A stretch of 55,377 nucleotides of DNA from NCBI GenBank assembly GCA_009926615.1, contig RFOM01000021.1, forward strand, positions 1 through 55,377, written 5' to 3'. The notes below the pieces were generated by a model that saw only the letters and a list, made by a program, of their open reading frames with translations, ran no database searches and was not told the origin of the DNA. How positions within the stretch are numbered: the first letter of the stretch is position 1; the number at the start of each line of letters is the position of its first letter. Of this stretch, positions 43,727-51,880 are shown piece after piece. This DNA is from Pseudomonadota bacterium. Lineage in GTDB: Bacteria > Bdellovibrionota_B > Oligoflexia > Silvanigrellales > Silvanigrellaceae. A program made the translations under genes and the position numbers.

Positions 43727-44463
43727 TCGCAAGCCTCCATTCAAATCGCAGCGCGGTGCGTGTGCCGCCATTTTTACTGAGTTTTGCAGGCTGCATATGG
43801 CTGACTGCGTGCACAAATCTTGTACTGCAGCGCGCGATGCAGGCTCCTGCCGTTCAAAAAAGTCAGCCCGCTGCCGTTGTCGAATCTCCGAAGATTGTCG
43901 CCTTTCTCGGAGACAGCCTGACGTCCGGTCCCGGTATGAGTATGAAAGAAACCCTTCCTTCGGTCATCCAACAGAAAATTGGCGGACAGTCGCTGCCATG
44001 GGTCGTTCAAAACTCGGGTGTGAGCGGCGACACAACGGCACTTGCCGGCGCCCGTCTCAACTGGGTGCTCAGGAGCAAGCCGAGAGTCTTGGTTGTGGCT
44101 CTGGGATCAAACGACGGTTTGCGCGGCCTTTCGATCGACGAAATGGAGAGAAATCTGCGTTCGATTGTCTCAAGGGCACAACTGCAGGGAGTCAGGGTTG
44201 TGTTGGTCGGACAACAACTTCCACTCAATTTTCCGGAAGACTACCGCACAAAGTTTGCAGGAGTCTTTCCGAGAGTTGCGCGCGAGCACCGCGTGCCGCT
44301 CGTTCCTTTTATGCTCGACGGAGTTGCACTCAATGAGCGTTTTGTTCTTGAAGACGGGATTCATCCGAATGCAGAAGGCGTAAAGCGGATCGCGGAAAAT
44401 ATCTGGCCCGTGCTTTCTCCCGTGCTCAGGCAGAGCTCCAAATCAACCTCCGTCAAGCGGTAA
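43702..44463 (+). CDS. tesA: TesA-like GDSL hydrolase, probable lipoprotein
   Basis: The protein has GDSL/SGNH blocks: FLGDSLTSG (catalytic Ser), a Gly-containing NSGVSGDTT block, ALGSNDGLRG (Asn) and EDGIHPNAEG (Asp and His), as in E. coli TesA, a periplasmic thioesterase/lysophospholipase/arylesterase. A TTG at 43702 is preceded by GGAGAGGGG at 7 nt and gives 253 residues; a GTG at 43756 would give a shorter, cleaner signal but has no binding site. The signal ends in LTAC, so a lipoprotein is likely, unlike the soluble E. coli enzyme. If TTG is used, the gene overlaps the divergent ATPase by 25 nt. Confidence 0.85.
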   Translation: MLRFRFLSFASLHSNRSAVRVPPFLLSFAGCIWLTACTNLVLQRAMQAPAVQKSQPAAVVESPKIVAFLGDSLTSGPGMSMKETLPSVIQQKIGGQSLPWVVQNSGVSGDTTALAGARLNWVLRSKPRVLVVALGSNDGLRGLSIDEMERNLRSIVSRAQLQGVRVVLVGQQLPLNFPEDYRTKFAGVFPRVAREHRVPLVPFMLDGVALNERFVLEDGIHPNAEGVKRIAENIWPVLSPVLRQSSKSTSVKR

Positions 44464-44475
44464 TTCATTACGGGG

Positions 44476-44994
44476 ATGAATCAGATGTTTCGATTTTGCG
44501 CTCGAAAATTTCAGGGACAAGTTTTGGCGGCGGCACTGCTGGTGAACCTGCTGACAGCCTGTCAGCCGACAACCCGCCGCGATCGTGCCGCACTCGGACC
44601 GGAAGCGACCCCCGTTCAGGATTTTCCGTCACAGGGCTCCGGTCAGAACGGCCAGTCACAGCAGCCCGATGCAGCTGCCGCAGCCGTTTCGGGACAATGG
44701 GAAAATGATCAAAAAACCGCCTGTGATGCGGGAAAACCTTCGGGATGCAGTGCGCTGGCTTATGAGGCTTTGCGCGGTCAGCGTCTTACGGCGGCTCAGC
44801 AGCTTTTTGCGCGTGCGTGTTTGCTCGATGAATCCGTGGATCTGTGCAATCAATCCGCCGGACAGGGCAAAGGACTGGCCCGTTCGTGTTTTGAATTGTC
44901 CGGTTTGCTTCAGCGGCAAGGGCAGCAGGAAGAAGCGAAGAAATTTAAATCCTGTGCCTGCGGGCGGGGCTACCGTCCTGCCTGTGTCATGTGA
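44476..44994 (+). CDS. Cys-rich lipoprotein with Hcp/Sel1-like repeat
   Basis: The 172-residue protein lies 12 nt after tesA. Its lipoprotein signal ends in LTAC (about Cys29). After a Gln/Ser/Ala-rich linker (30-75), residues 80-172 show the pattern CDAGKPSGCSALAYE, LFARACLLDESVDLC, SCFELSGLL and KFKSCACGRGYRPAC. Paired Cys at the ends of helix hairpins are typical of Helicobacter cysteine-rich proteins and related Sel1-like repeats, which are disulfide-pinned helical solenoids that bind partners. Only two full repeats are present. A role with TesA is inferred from position. Confidence 0.6.
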   Translation: MNQMFRFCARKFQGQVLAAALLVNLLTACQPTTRRDRAALGPEATPVQDFPSQGSGQNGQSQQPDAAAAAVSGQWENDQKTACDAGKPSGCSALAYEALRGQRLTAAQQLFARACLLDESVDLCNQSAGQGKGLARSCFELSGLLQRQGQQEEAKKFKSCACGRGYRPACVM

Positions 44995-45014
44995 ATATCG
45001 AGATTTTCAGTGAT

Positions 45015-46151
45015 TTATTCCGCGGTGCTTTCAGCCGGAGTCTCGGCACCGGCGGCCGTCGGCGGCTGCGAAGAATCAAACGATGTGTCGGTTGCGGCAG
45101 AATACGTTTCTCCGCGGTAGTTGACCATTGTTCCCTGCAGCAGACGTTCGATGCGTGTGGTTCGGGCTTCGTCGCCCCCCAAGAGGACGATCTTGGTTTT
45201 TTGGCCGTTTTCACTGCCGACCTTGTTTGCCCGTAATCCCCCGTAAATCGCAATTGTAGAGCCGAGAATTGCGCCGGGGTTGGAGTTGCAGGTCATGTCG
45301 CCGCCGATTCTCAGTTCCGAGAGCTGGACTGAATTTTCGACGACCAGATTTCCAAGAACGCCAACCTGACTCACCTGAATGTAGGTCGTCTGGCAGTTGT
45401 GCCAGAACCGGAGCGTACCGACCATGTTGGTTTGAATGCCGCCTTTGGCCTGAACGTCTCCAAAAACTTCAATATCAGGTGCCTGCCAGTGGCCTTCGAC
45501 TTCGAGCTTTCCAAAAACTCTCCATTTCATGGTTCCGATAAGGTCGCTCAGAACATGAACGTCGGAGTGAAATTCACAGACGGCAAATTCAGGCGCATGG
45601 GCCTTTTCGATGACATATTTGAGTTCAAGCTTGATGTCCTGACCTTCGACTTTCACCTGTCCGGACGCCCTTGCCAAGACGATTCCATCGGGCTGCAGTT
45701 CAAGTCCGGGGGCCAAATTGAGAGTCACCGGCTCGGGGGTCGGTTCTTCTTTTGCAGGTATCGGATTGTCAAAAAGATCTTTTCCGGGCTGCGGCGGCAT
45801 GGGAGCAACAATGCGGATGAGGGGTTCGTCTTTGACGGCGTGGTCTGCGGGTCTGCGCAATGATTCTATCCATTCCCAGCGGCCTGCCTTTGCACCCTGC
45901 GGAGCCTCACCCGTGCAAATGACAAAATCAGCTTCCGAATGACTTCCGGTCCGTGCGGCATCACGGATCACTCTGACCGTATTTTTATCGGGAGTCTTGG
46001 TGATTTTAAGTTTTGCGAGTGCGTCGGCGAGTTCGGAGTGTTTGACACTCGACAAGGTCGGCGGGACCTTGGTTCCCTTGCGCAGAACCAGCGAGAGTTT
46101 GTCGTCGGTGAGAATAAGAACATTCATGAGTGCGGCGCCCGCAGCCGACAT
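45015..46151 (-). CDS. FapA-like (DUF342) beta-helix protein
   Basis: The ATG at 46151 has AAAGGAGC 9 nt upstream. The N-terminal half (1-150) is of unknown fold. From about residue 150 the protein runs as short hydrophobic strands with Gly/Asn turns, such as DIEVFGDVQAKGGIQTNM, GVLGNLVVENSVQLSEL and RIGGDMTCNSNPGAILGSTIAIYGGLRANKVGS (spread over about 215-320). This is the right-handed beta-helix layout of FapA and bactofilin-like proteins, and the last segment closely follows the usual FapA ending, GSTI-A-GG-RA--IGS. FapA proteins are named after a flagellar link but occur widely. No flagellar gene is near. The 378-residue protein is shorter than typical FapA (450-650), and its neighbour 14 nt upstream is a polytopic membrane protein. 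Confidence 0.65.
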   Translation of the reverse strand: MSAAGAALMNVLILTDDKLSLVLRKGTKVPPTLSSVKHSELADALAKLKITKTPDKNTVRVIRDAARTGSHSEADFVICTGEAPQGAKAGRWEWIESLRRPADHAVKDEPLIRIVAPMPPQPGKDLFDNPIPAKEEPTPEPVTLNLAPGLELQPDGIVLARASGQVKVEGQDIKLELKYVIEKAHAPEFAVCEFHSDVHVLSDLIGTMKWRVFGKLEVEGHWQAPDIEVFGDVQAKGGIQTNMVGTLRFWHNCQTTYIQVSQVGVLGNLVVENSVQLSELRIGGDMTCNSNPGAILGSTIAIYGGLRANKVGSENGQKTKIVLLGGDEARTTRIERLLQGTMVNYRGETYSAATDTSFDSSQPPTAAGAETPAESTAE

Positions 46152-46165
46152 CCGAAAAGCTCCTT

Positions 46166-47932
46166 TCAGTTCAGGGGGAGCAAATGTTGGATTGTTCCCT
46201 GTCCCGTATCACACAGTGCAAAGATGCCATTTTTAATTTCAACGTTCCACTGCGCGGCGCGACAAACTTCCGATAGCGCCGACGGAACAAGAACTGCGGA
46301 GCGTCCCTGATTGAAAAGAAATGTGCTTCCTTCAGACAACGTCACAAGTCGCATGTGAAGAGGTTTTCGCGGCAAAATAGCGATCAATGGTTCGTGTTTC
46401 GGCAGGTAGAAAATTTGCGCCCCTTGCGGAACTGCATTCAGGGTTCTCTGCAGCTGGTCCCAGACAAACGATGAACGCAGTTCGGTTGCGCACAGAAGCG
46501 CGGCGGCGGTTGTCATAAGGCCTGTGTGCATCAAAAGAGCACGGGAACGCAGACCTTCAGAACCTGATGGAACTTTTTGCGGCGCTCTGTTTTTTGCAAT
46601 TGCGACGATGAGAATTGCCGGACCGGCTGCCGCAAGAACGAAAAGTGTTGCGCTCAGAATCCTGTTGCCGTCAACCGCCGCAAGAAACCCGTCAACAGCC
46701 GACTGCAGTTCGGGGACAAGCCGTGTGGCAGGACTCAGGATCAGAAGACCGCCGACAATCAAGGCAAGGACGATGCCTGAGAAATACAGAGCCGGCAGCA
46801 AGCCGACGGTACGGCGCAACAGGCGTGCGAGACGGCCGTGAATTTCTGCAACTTTCGCTTCCGGCCGTGCGGTTGAAAAAAAGACCAGAGCCAAAACCAG
46901 CACATCCGAGCAGACAGGAACTGTCTGGTACAAGGCGATGTGCAATGCTGCGGACAGCGCGAGCGCATCCGGAAAGACCGAAGTGCCTGAGAATTTTTGC
47001 CGCGGTATTTTCAGGGCGAGTCTTCGCGCCGAAAGAACGCCAATCAGGCCCGCAGTCAGTTTCCAAAGCAGGCTGTCGCCAATCCACATATCGGGCAGAT
47101 ATCTGGGTTCATTCAGGTAGAGCCAGCGTTGCGTCCAGTGACTGACAAGAGATTCAAAACTGGCAGGAACAAGAAAAAGAAAAACAAAAACGGCAACAGC
47201 TGTTGCCGAGAAAAGCAAAATCCTGTGCAGCCGCAATTTTCTGCCGGATTCAATCAGCAGCCATAAAAAAGAAGCGAAAATGAGCGAAAAACTCCACGTT
47301 CTTGAACAGGCAGCAACCATTGAAAATGAAAATAAAAGTGCGGACATTTTTTCCGTGCGGTGATCAACCCGCAGGCGGGATTCTGCCGGAGCAAGATATG
47401 TAAAAGAAACGAGTGCAACGAGAACAAACAACTGTTCAAGCGCTCCCCAGCGGACGAACAGCGGCAAAGCCAGTAACAGCAGAAAATCAGGCGAGACAGG
47501 GGCGCAGAACGAGCTTTCCTGCGGCAGTGATTTTTTGCGTCTGCAATAAAACAGCCCCGCCGCGCAAAGAGCCAGACAAACAGCGGTGATCCGCGATGCC
47601 GCGAGTGCGCTGCCGCCGGTCAGGGATTCTGCGAGTGCCGGATAAATTCGGTTCAACCCCGAAGATGAATAGTCGAAAAAAGCAACGGCCCATTCGGGCA
47701 AATAGGGCGATTTGCGCAGGATGATGTTTTCGTCCGGAAGAAGTAAATGAAATTCAGGGCCCTCGTGAGCAATTGTCACAGGCTTTCTTTTGAGGGATGC
47801 TAGAAAAAAGATTTCGCTCCAAGTCGCGGGCGGTCTGAACGTCAGGAAAAGTGAACCGATGCAGAAGATCCATGCCAGAAGGTATTCGTTCGGCAAACGT
47901 GCAGGTTTGTTGGTTGTTTCCTTCGTGTTCAT
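46166..47932 (-). CDS. Polytopic inner-membrane protein, possible GT-C type
   Basis: The 588-residue protein has about ten to twelve hydrophobic helices from residue 18 onwards and a soluble C-terminal domain of about 130 residues. After helix 1 there is an extended loop with acidic residues (EGPEFHLLLPDENIIL) and GLNRIYPALAESLTGGSALAASR, which recalls the first loop and second helix of GT-C glycosyltransferases acting on lipid-linked sugars. The match is weak and I do not assign a function. An AGG precedes the ATG, and no other in-frame start exists near it. The 5' end overlaps the start region of the divergent PHP gene by 74 nt. Confidence 0.6.
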   Translation of the reverse strand: MNTKETTNKPARLPNEYLLAWIFCIGSLFLTFRPPATWSEIFFLASLKRKPVTIAHEGPEFHLLLPDENIILRKSPYLPEWAVAFFDYSSSGLNRIYPALAESLTGGSALAASRITAVCLALCAAGLFYCRRKKSLPQESSFCAPVSPDFLLLLALPLFVRWGALEQLFVLVALVSFTYLAPAESRLRVDHRTEKMSALLFSFSMVAACSRTWSFSLIFASFLWLLIESGRKLRLHRILLFSATAVAVFVFLFLVPASFESLVSHWTQRWLYLNEPRYLPDMWIGDSLLWKLTAGLIGVLSARRLALKIPRQKFSGTSVFPDALALSAALHIALYQTVPVCSDVLVLALVFFSTARPEAKVAEIHGRLARLLRRTVGLLPALYFSGIVLALIVGGLLILSPATRLVPELQSAVDGFLAAVDGNRILSATLFVLAAAGPAILIVAIAKNRAPQKVPSGSEGLRSRALLMHTGLMTTAAALLCATELRSSFVWDQLQRTLNAVPQGAQIFYLPKHEPLIAILPRKPLHMRLVTLSEGSTFLFNQGRSAVLVPSALSEVCRAAQWNVEIKNGIFALCDTGQGTIQHLLPLN

Positions 47933-49502
47933 GTCTGCCTGTCCCGAACGTGTCGTCGGCCGGACCGCTGCCGGCTTTCTTCAGTCTACAGCATTCGCTT
48001 CAGGACACACGGCCAAATCCGGAAAAGTTCCCGACGGCAGGGGAAATTCAAAAGCAACCCCGACTGCCGGTGAGCCCTCGCTCAAAGTCATTCCGTGGTC
48101 CTCAGTCAGTCTGAACGGAAGCAAGCCTTTGACTCAGTCGCTTTTTGATTTCAAAAAACTTGCCGCTGTCGCGCAACCGCTGCGTGCAGAGACACTTCAG
48201 GCGGGTCAGGACATCGCGGCTTATCTCAGAAACCGCGAATCTTCCGTTTCCGTTGATCACCGTTTGCAAATGCTTGCCAACCGCACTGCCCTTCAGCTTC
48301 TGCCGGAAAGTCCGGTCCGCGCTTATTTCGGACTTCTTCATGCACACACGTTTTCTTCCGACGGATTGGGAGATGCACGCGATGCGTTCCGCATGGCTCG
48401 TGACGTTGCGGGACTTGATTTTTTTGCGGTGACCGATCACTCCGAGTACTGGTGGAAAAAGGCATCACCCGATTGGCTGCGGCAGCAGACGCTGGCCATT
48501 GAAGAGTCGCGATCAAATTTTATTGCTTTGGCCGGCTTTGAATACAGTCATCCGCTGCAGGGACATGTTGTGGTTCTGAATTCAAAGAGCTGGACCAGCG
48601 CTTTGCAGAGCGGAACTTTAGGCAGGTTCTACGACTGGCTTTCGGCACCCGAACAAACTTCGGCATTGGCGGTTTTTGCTCATCCGGGTTTTCACAACTA
48701 CCGCAATTGGTTTGACTTGGGACATTTGCAATTCGATCCGCGGCTCGAAGACAGAATCATCGGACTGGAAACAATTCATAAAAATGTCTGGCAGCGGTCA
48801 TTTAAAGGGTACAAAAAGCAAGTCTCTTTTCTTGATGAAGCGCTCGCCGGCGGCTGGCGGGTCGGTCCTGTCGCGTCGCAGGACAATCACACTCCTTACT
48901 GGGGATTGTCCGATCAAAGCCGCATCGCCGTGCTGATGAACGGACTGACACGCAATGAATTGATTGATGCACTGCGTCGCAGGCATTTTTACAGCACTCA
49001 GAGCCCCCAGCTTCAGCTCGCCGTCGGACTGTATGAACAGTCAAAGCTCAGGGCTGTCATGGGTGATGTGCTCGACATGGAGGGGTTGTCGAACGGCAGT
49101 ACTTTTTTGCGCCTGAGAATGCTCGAGCCCAATCCTTTTCTCGGAATTCGCAAAATTGAATTTCTGGTCAACGGTTCAGTGGCCCGCACTCTGTCGTTTC
49201 TGGATTCGCCCACGCCGATGTCGAACTTGCCGTCGACACATGAAAGTTTGCGGCCGCCATGGTGGGATCGCTGGCTGCACAACGGAATCGTGACCGTCCG
49301 GCCTTTTGAGTTGTTGTTGCAGCCGGAATATCCGGTTGAGCCTGAAATTTTCGAGGTTGATTTGCCGCTGACCCTGCCGTCTTGCGGTCAGTCAGGCCGC
49401 AAGACGCAGAGCCGAAGGATGTCATTGGCAGTCCGGATTTTTCAGGGCGATCGCGGGCAGTATCTCAGTATGACGTCGCCCATGCTTCTGATCTGCAGAT
49501 GA
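47859..49502 (+). CDS. CehA/PHP-type metallohydrolase lipoprotein
   Basis: ATG 47859 gives 547 residues with a lipoprotein signal ending in MSAC (Cys28). The catalytic part (about 155-400) has PHP-domain metal motifs: HAHTFSSDG (His161, His163), VTDHSEYW (Asp193, His194), GFEYSH (Glu228), FAHPGFH (His275) and SQDNHTP (Asp342, His344). This order matches the CehA/McbA subgroup of PHP metallohydrolases, which includes carbaryl hydrolase and many uncharacterised exported proteins. A beta-rich C-terminal domain ends the protein. Substrate unknown; an envelope phosphodiester or ester is possible. Its start lies inside the 5' end of the divergent membrane-protein gene. Confidence 0.8.
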   Translation: MQKIHARRYSFGKRAGLLVVSFVFMSACPERVVGRTAAGFLQSTAFASGHTAKSGKVPDGRGNSKATPTAGEPSLKVIPWSSVSLNGSKPLTQSLFDFKKLAAVAQPLRAETLQAGQDIAAYLRNRESSVSVDHRLQMLANRTALQLLPESPVRAYFGLLHAHTFSSDGLGDARDAFRMARDVAGLDFFAVTDHSEYWWKKASPDWLRQQTLAIEESRSNFIALAGFEYSHPLQGHVVVLNSKSWTSALQSGTLGRFYDWLSAPEQTSALAVFAHPGFHNYRNWFDLGHLQFDPRLEDRIIGLETIHKNVWQRSFKGYKKQVSFLDEALAGGWRVGPVASQDNHTPYWGLSDQSRIAVLMNGLTRNELIDALRRRHFYSTQSPQLQLAVGLYEQSKLRAVMGDVLDMEGLSNGSTFLRLRMLEPNPFLGIRKIEFLVNGSVARTLSFLDSPTPMSNLPSTHESLRPPWWDRWLHNGIVTVRPFELLLQPEYPVEPEIFEVDLPLTLPSCGQSGRKTQSRRMSLAVRIFQGDRGQYLSMTSPMLLICR

Positions 49503-49511
49503 AGCGGAACT

Positions 49512-50255
49512 TTAAAGAGTAAAGCCGACACCGAAATCAAACCACGGCAGTGTTACGCCGTCGGATTCGGTGATCGAACGGCTGCATTGGCCTGTTGTTT
49601 TTGATTTGACTGCTCCCGACGTTTTGGACTTTACGACACCGAAACCCGTGGTGATGTGGAAATTGCGGGACGTGTTCCAATACTTCCCGAGGGCAAACGC
49701 TCCCACCCTGTGATATCCCTCGGCATCATGCTGGCAGCGGACGGTTTCTTCTTTTGTCGTCGGATTGATGTCATAAGTCTTGGTCTTGCTGACGTACCGT
49801 CCAAACATGACTGCGCTTGAAACGTAAATGTCGGTGATATTTCCAAAGTCGCCGAGCAGCAGGTCGGCGCGGACCCCAAGGTTGACGGACTGCATTTTGG
49901 TGTCATCGACTTTGCCGAAATGATAAACCGCTGTGGGACCGACGTGAAAATTCTTGTTCAGGACTTTCATCAGTTCGACGTCAACCACGCCGTTGTCGGA
50001 AACAGCAGCCATGCCCAGCAAAGGGAGTTGCTGGATGCGCATATACCAATAACTTTCTTTATCAGCCATGTCCTGAGTCTCTGCAGTCTTTTTGTTTTCG
50101 GAACTGCTGTCATTCGATGACTTTGAAACACCGGATGTGTCGCCGGCGGGGGCAGATGTTTTGCCTGCGGTGTTTGCGAAGACATTGCCATGGCATAGGA
50201 ATGCAGACGACAGAACTGAAAATGAAATCAGACGCGGCATGAAATTTGTTTTCAA
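49512..50255 (-). CDS. Putative outer-membrane beta-barrel protein
   Basis: A TTG at 50255 with GAGGTG 6 nt upstream gives a 247-residue protein with a signal peptide (cut near VFA|NT, residue 28). An ATG at 50240 is a poorer choice. Residues 29-65 are Ser/Thr/Lys/Glu-rich and disordered. From about 70 onwards there are amphipathic strands (YWYMRIQQLPLLGMAAV, NFHVGPTAVYHFGKV, SVNLGVRADLLLG, GAFALGKYWN) and a closing WFDFGVGFTL, which fits a small eight-stranded barrel, although the terminal residue is Leu. Two Cys in surface-loop positions may pair. No family recognised. Convergent with the PHP gene, 9 nt away. Confidence 0.6.
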   Translation of the reverse strand: MKTNFMPRLISFSVLSSAFLCHGNVFANTAGKTSAPAGDTSGVSKSSNDSSSENKKTAETQDMADKESYWYMRIQQLPLLGMAAVSDNGVVDVELMKVLNKNFHVGPTAVYHFGKVDDTKMQSVNLGVRADLLLGDFGNITDIYVSSAVMFGRYVSKTKTYDINPTTKEETVRCQHDAEGYHRVGAFALGKYWNTSRNFHITTGFGVVKSKTSGAVKSKTTGQCSRSITESDGVTLPWFDFGVGFTL

Positions 50256-50548
50256 AAAACACCTCGTGAGGGATTGAATCAGATACGTTTTTAGAATTTT
50301 TTTATGATACTTGAATTAAAAAAAATTCCAAAACGCCGATCTGCAAGTCACGGATCTGCAGTTTACTCTCGGTGGTTAGCCGTCACTCGGACGTCTTTAG
50401 TTTCAGACTTGATTTGCGATTCAGGGAAGATTGTGTGTGTCTGAAAAGTCAACCTAAAAGCTATTTGTTTCAGATATTTCCAAAAAAATTTAATTTCGCG
50501 AATAAACGAACGATAAAATTGTTGTCTGAAGACTCGGAGGGCAGGGGT
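50256..50548. other. AT-rich divergent promoter region with inverted and direct repeats
   Basis: This 293-nt interval is AT-rich. It holds an inverted repeat, GAATTTTTTTA (50294-50304) against TAAAAAAAATTC (50317-50328), and a direct repeat GATCTGCA at 50338-50345 and 50353-50360 (15-nt period). An open frame from 50372 runs into the protease gene but is unlikely to be translated. The repeats are candidate regulator sites for the divergent genes. Confidence 0.4.
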
Positions 50549-51856
50549 ATGAAGATGAATTCGCGGGGTTCAATTGGCCTTTCAGCGGTTCTGTGTCTTG
50601 CGTCTGCGGTCAGCTGCGGGACACCGGAGGACAACCTTGCCCAGCTCAAGCCCGCGGGTTCAAAACCGGATGCGGGACCGGAACGCAAAAACTCAACGGA
50701 TGATGAATTGGGTTTCAACAGAACGAACGTTGCGGGCGGTTACAACGAGTGGTGGGATTTGAGCGACGACAGCGGAAACCCGCTACTCTACAGGCCCGAT
50801 AATTTTGATGTTGCAATGAGTGCATTCACAAGAATCAATGTGAAGTCGACGAAGCAGATGTGTTCGGGCGTGAAAATTTACGAGAGACAATCCTCCGGTA
50901 AGTTCAACATCTATTTGATGACCGCGAAACATTGTTTTGTGGAAATCGACCCTCTCGGGCGCTTGCGGAGCGGCGGAGCCGGTTCAAAACACTCATTTGA
51001 TGCAAACACATTTTCGCCGTCCATTGACAGGCCTGCCAAACTTGAATTTATTTATAAATACAAAAGCCAGTCCGGCAAACAGACAGCAGAGCAGCCGTAC
51101 GGAAAAAAACGTCTGTACAATTCAGCAAACGCTGCCGAAAGCTTTTCAGATATCGCTTACACAACCTATCGCGGAAGTTCCGATGTTGTGCGTTTGCTCA
51201 TAAAGGCGGATGCAGATGAACAGACGGCAAAAAGATCCGCACTTCCCGTATGCAGCCGCAGCCTGCTGCCGGACGCTGTTGACGAAGAAAGCAGGGAGCA
51301 AACGAGGATTTTTTTGCCGATGGTTTACGAAAGCAGAGAAAAGCGGGTTCATCTTGAACGCATGATTGGAAAACACAAATATGAGGGTGTTGCTCCGACC
51401 GGCATGTTTGCAGCCAATTCAACGGCCGGCATTCATAAATTGATGACCAGTGTGATTCAGAGTTTGAACCTCGACGAAAATGGACAAAGGCTGCAGGGAA
51501 CTTCAACGATTGTTTATTCAAACAATCGGGGTGTCGGAGTTGAAGCTTCCGATTCCGGTGCGCCCGTGCTTGTCGGGACAAGGGTTGCCCCAGCCTCCTT
51601 CATTTCGCGTTTTTCATTGTACGTCTTTCCGTATCAGGCAAATCATTTTATGAACAAGGTCGTTGTCAATTCGATTGACTGTGTCGCGGGCGTGATTTCA
51701 CGCGAACTGAGAGTTTCGGAATTTGATGTGAGCAGTCCTGCGGACAGCAGAATGGCTTTGTCGTCGCCGTTAAGTATGCAGGAATTAAAAGACGCAGGAA
51801 CATGGACGTCATCATTGATTGTTACGGCCGGTGACAACCCGAACGACTGGTTTTGA
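50549..51856 (+). CDS. Trypsin-like serine protease lipoprotein (divergent)
   Basis: ATG 50549 has GGAGG upstream and gives 435 residues with a signal ending in AVSC (Cys23). I read a divergent chymotrypsin fold: NIYLMTAKHCFV (usual TAAHC, His128), SFSDIAYTTY (usual DIAL, Asp201) and GVEASDSGAPVLVG (usual GDSGGP, Ser336). A Cys (CSG) lies just before the His motif, as in trypsins where Cys pairs with the Cys after His. All three catalytic residues are present, so it may be active. The central part is longer than in trypsin, with an insert of about 90 residues between Asp and Ser. A secreted Cys-rich protein is encoded 24 nt downstream. Confidence 0.65.
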   Translation: MKMNSRGSIGLSAVLCLASAVSCGTPEDNLAQLKPAGSKPDAGPERKNSTDDELGFNRTNVAGGYNEWWDLSDDSGNPLLYRPDNFDVAMSAFTRINVKSTKQMCSGVKIYERQSSGKFNIYLMTAKHCFVEIDPLGRLRSGGAGSKHSFDANTFSPSIDRPAKLEFIYKYKSQSGKQTAEQPYGKKRLYNSANAAESFSDIAYTTYRGSSDVVRLLIKADADEQTAKRSALPVCSRSLLPDAVDEESREQTRIFLPMVYESREKRVHLERMIGKHKYEGVAPTGMFAANSTAGIHKLMTSVIQSLNLDENGQRLQGTSTIVYSNNRGVGVEASDSGAPVLVGTRVAPASFISRFSLYVFPYQANHFMNKVVVNSIDCVAGVISRELRVSEFDVSSPADSRMALSSPLSMQELKDAGTWTSSLIVTAGDNPNDWF

Positions 51857-51880
51857 GGTCACAGGGGGAGGACAGGAAAA

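Noticed and set aside
50372..50548. Upstream extension of the trypsin-like gene
   Set aside because: It would bury the lipoprotein signal behind 59 residues and covers the AT-rich promoter region.
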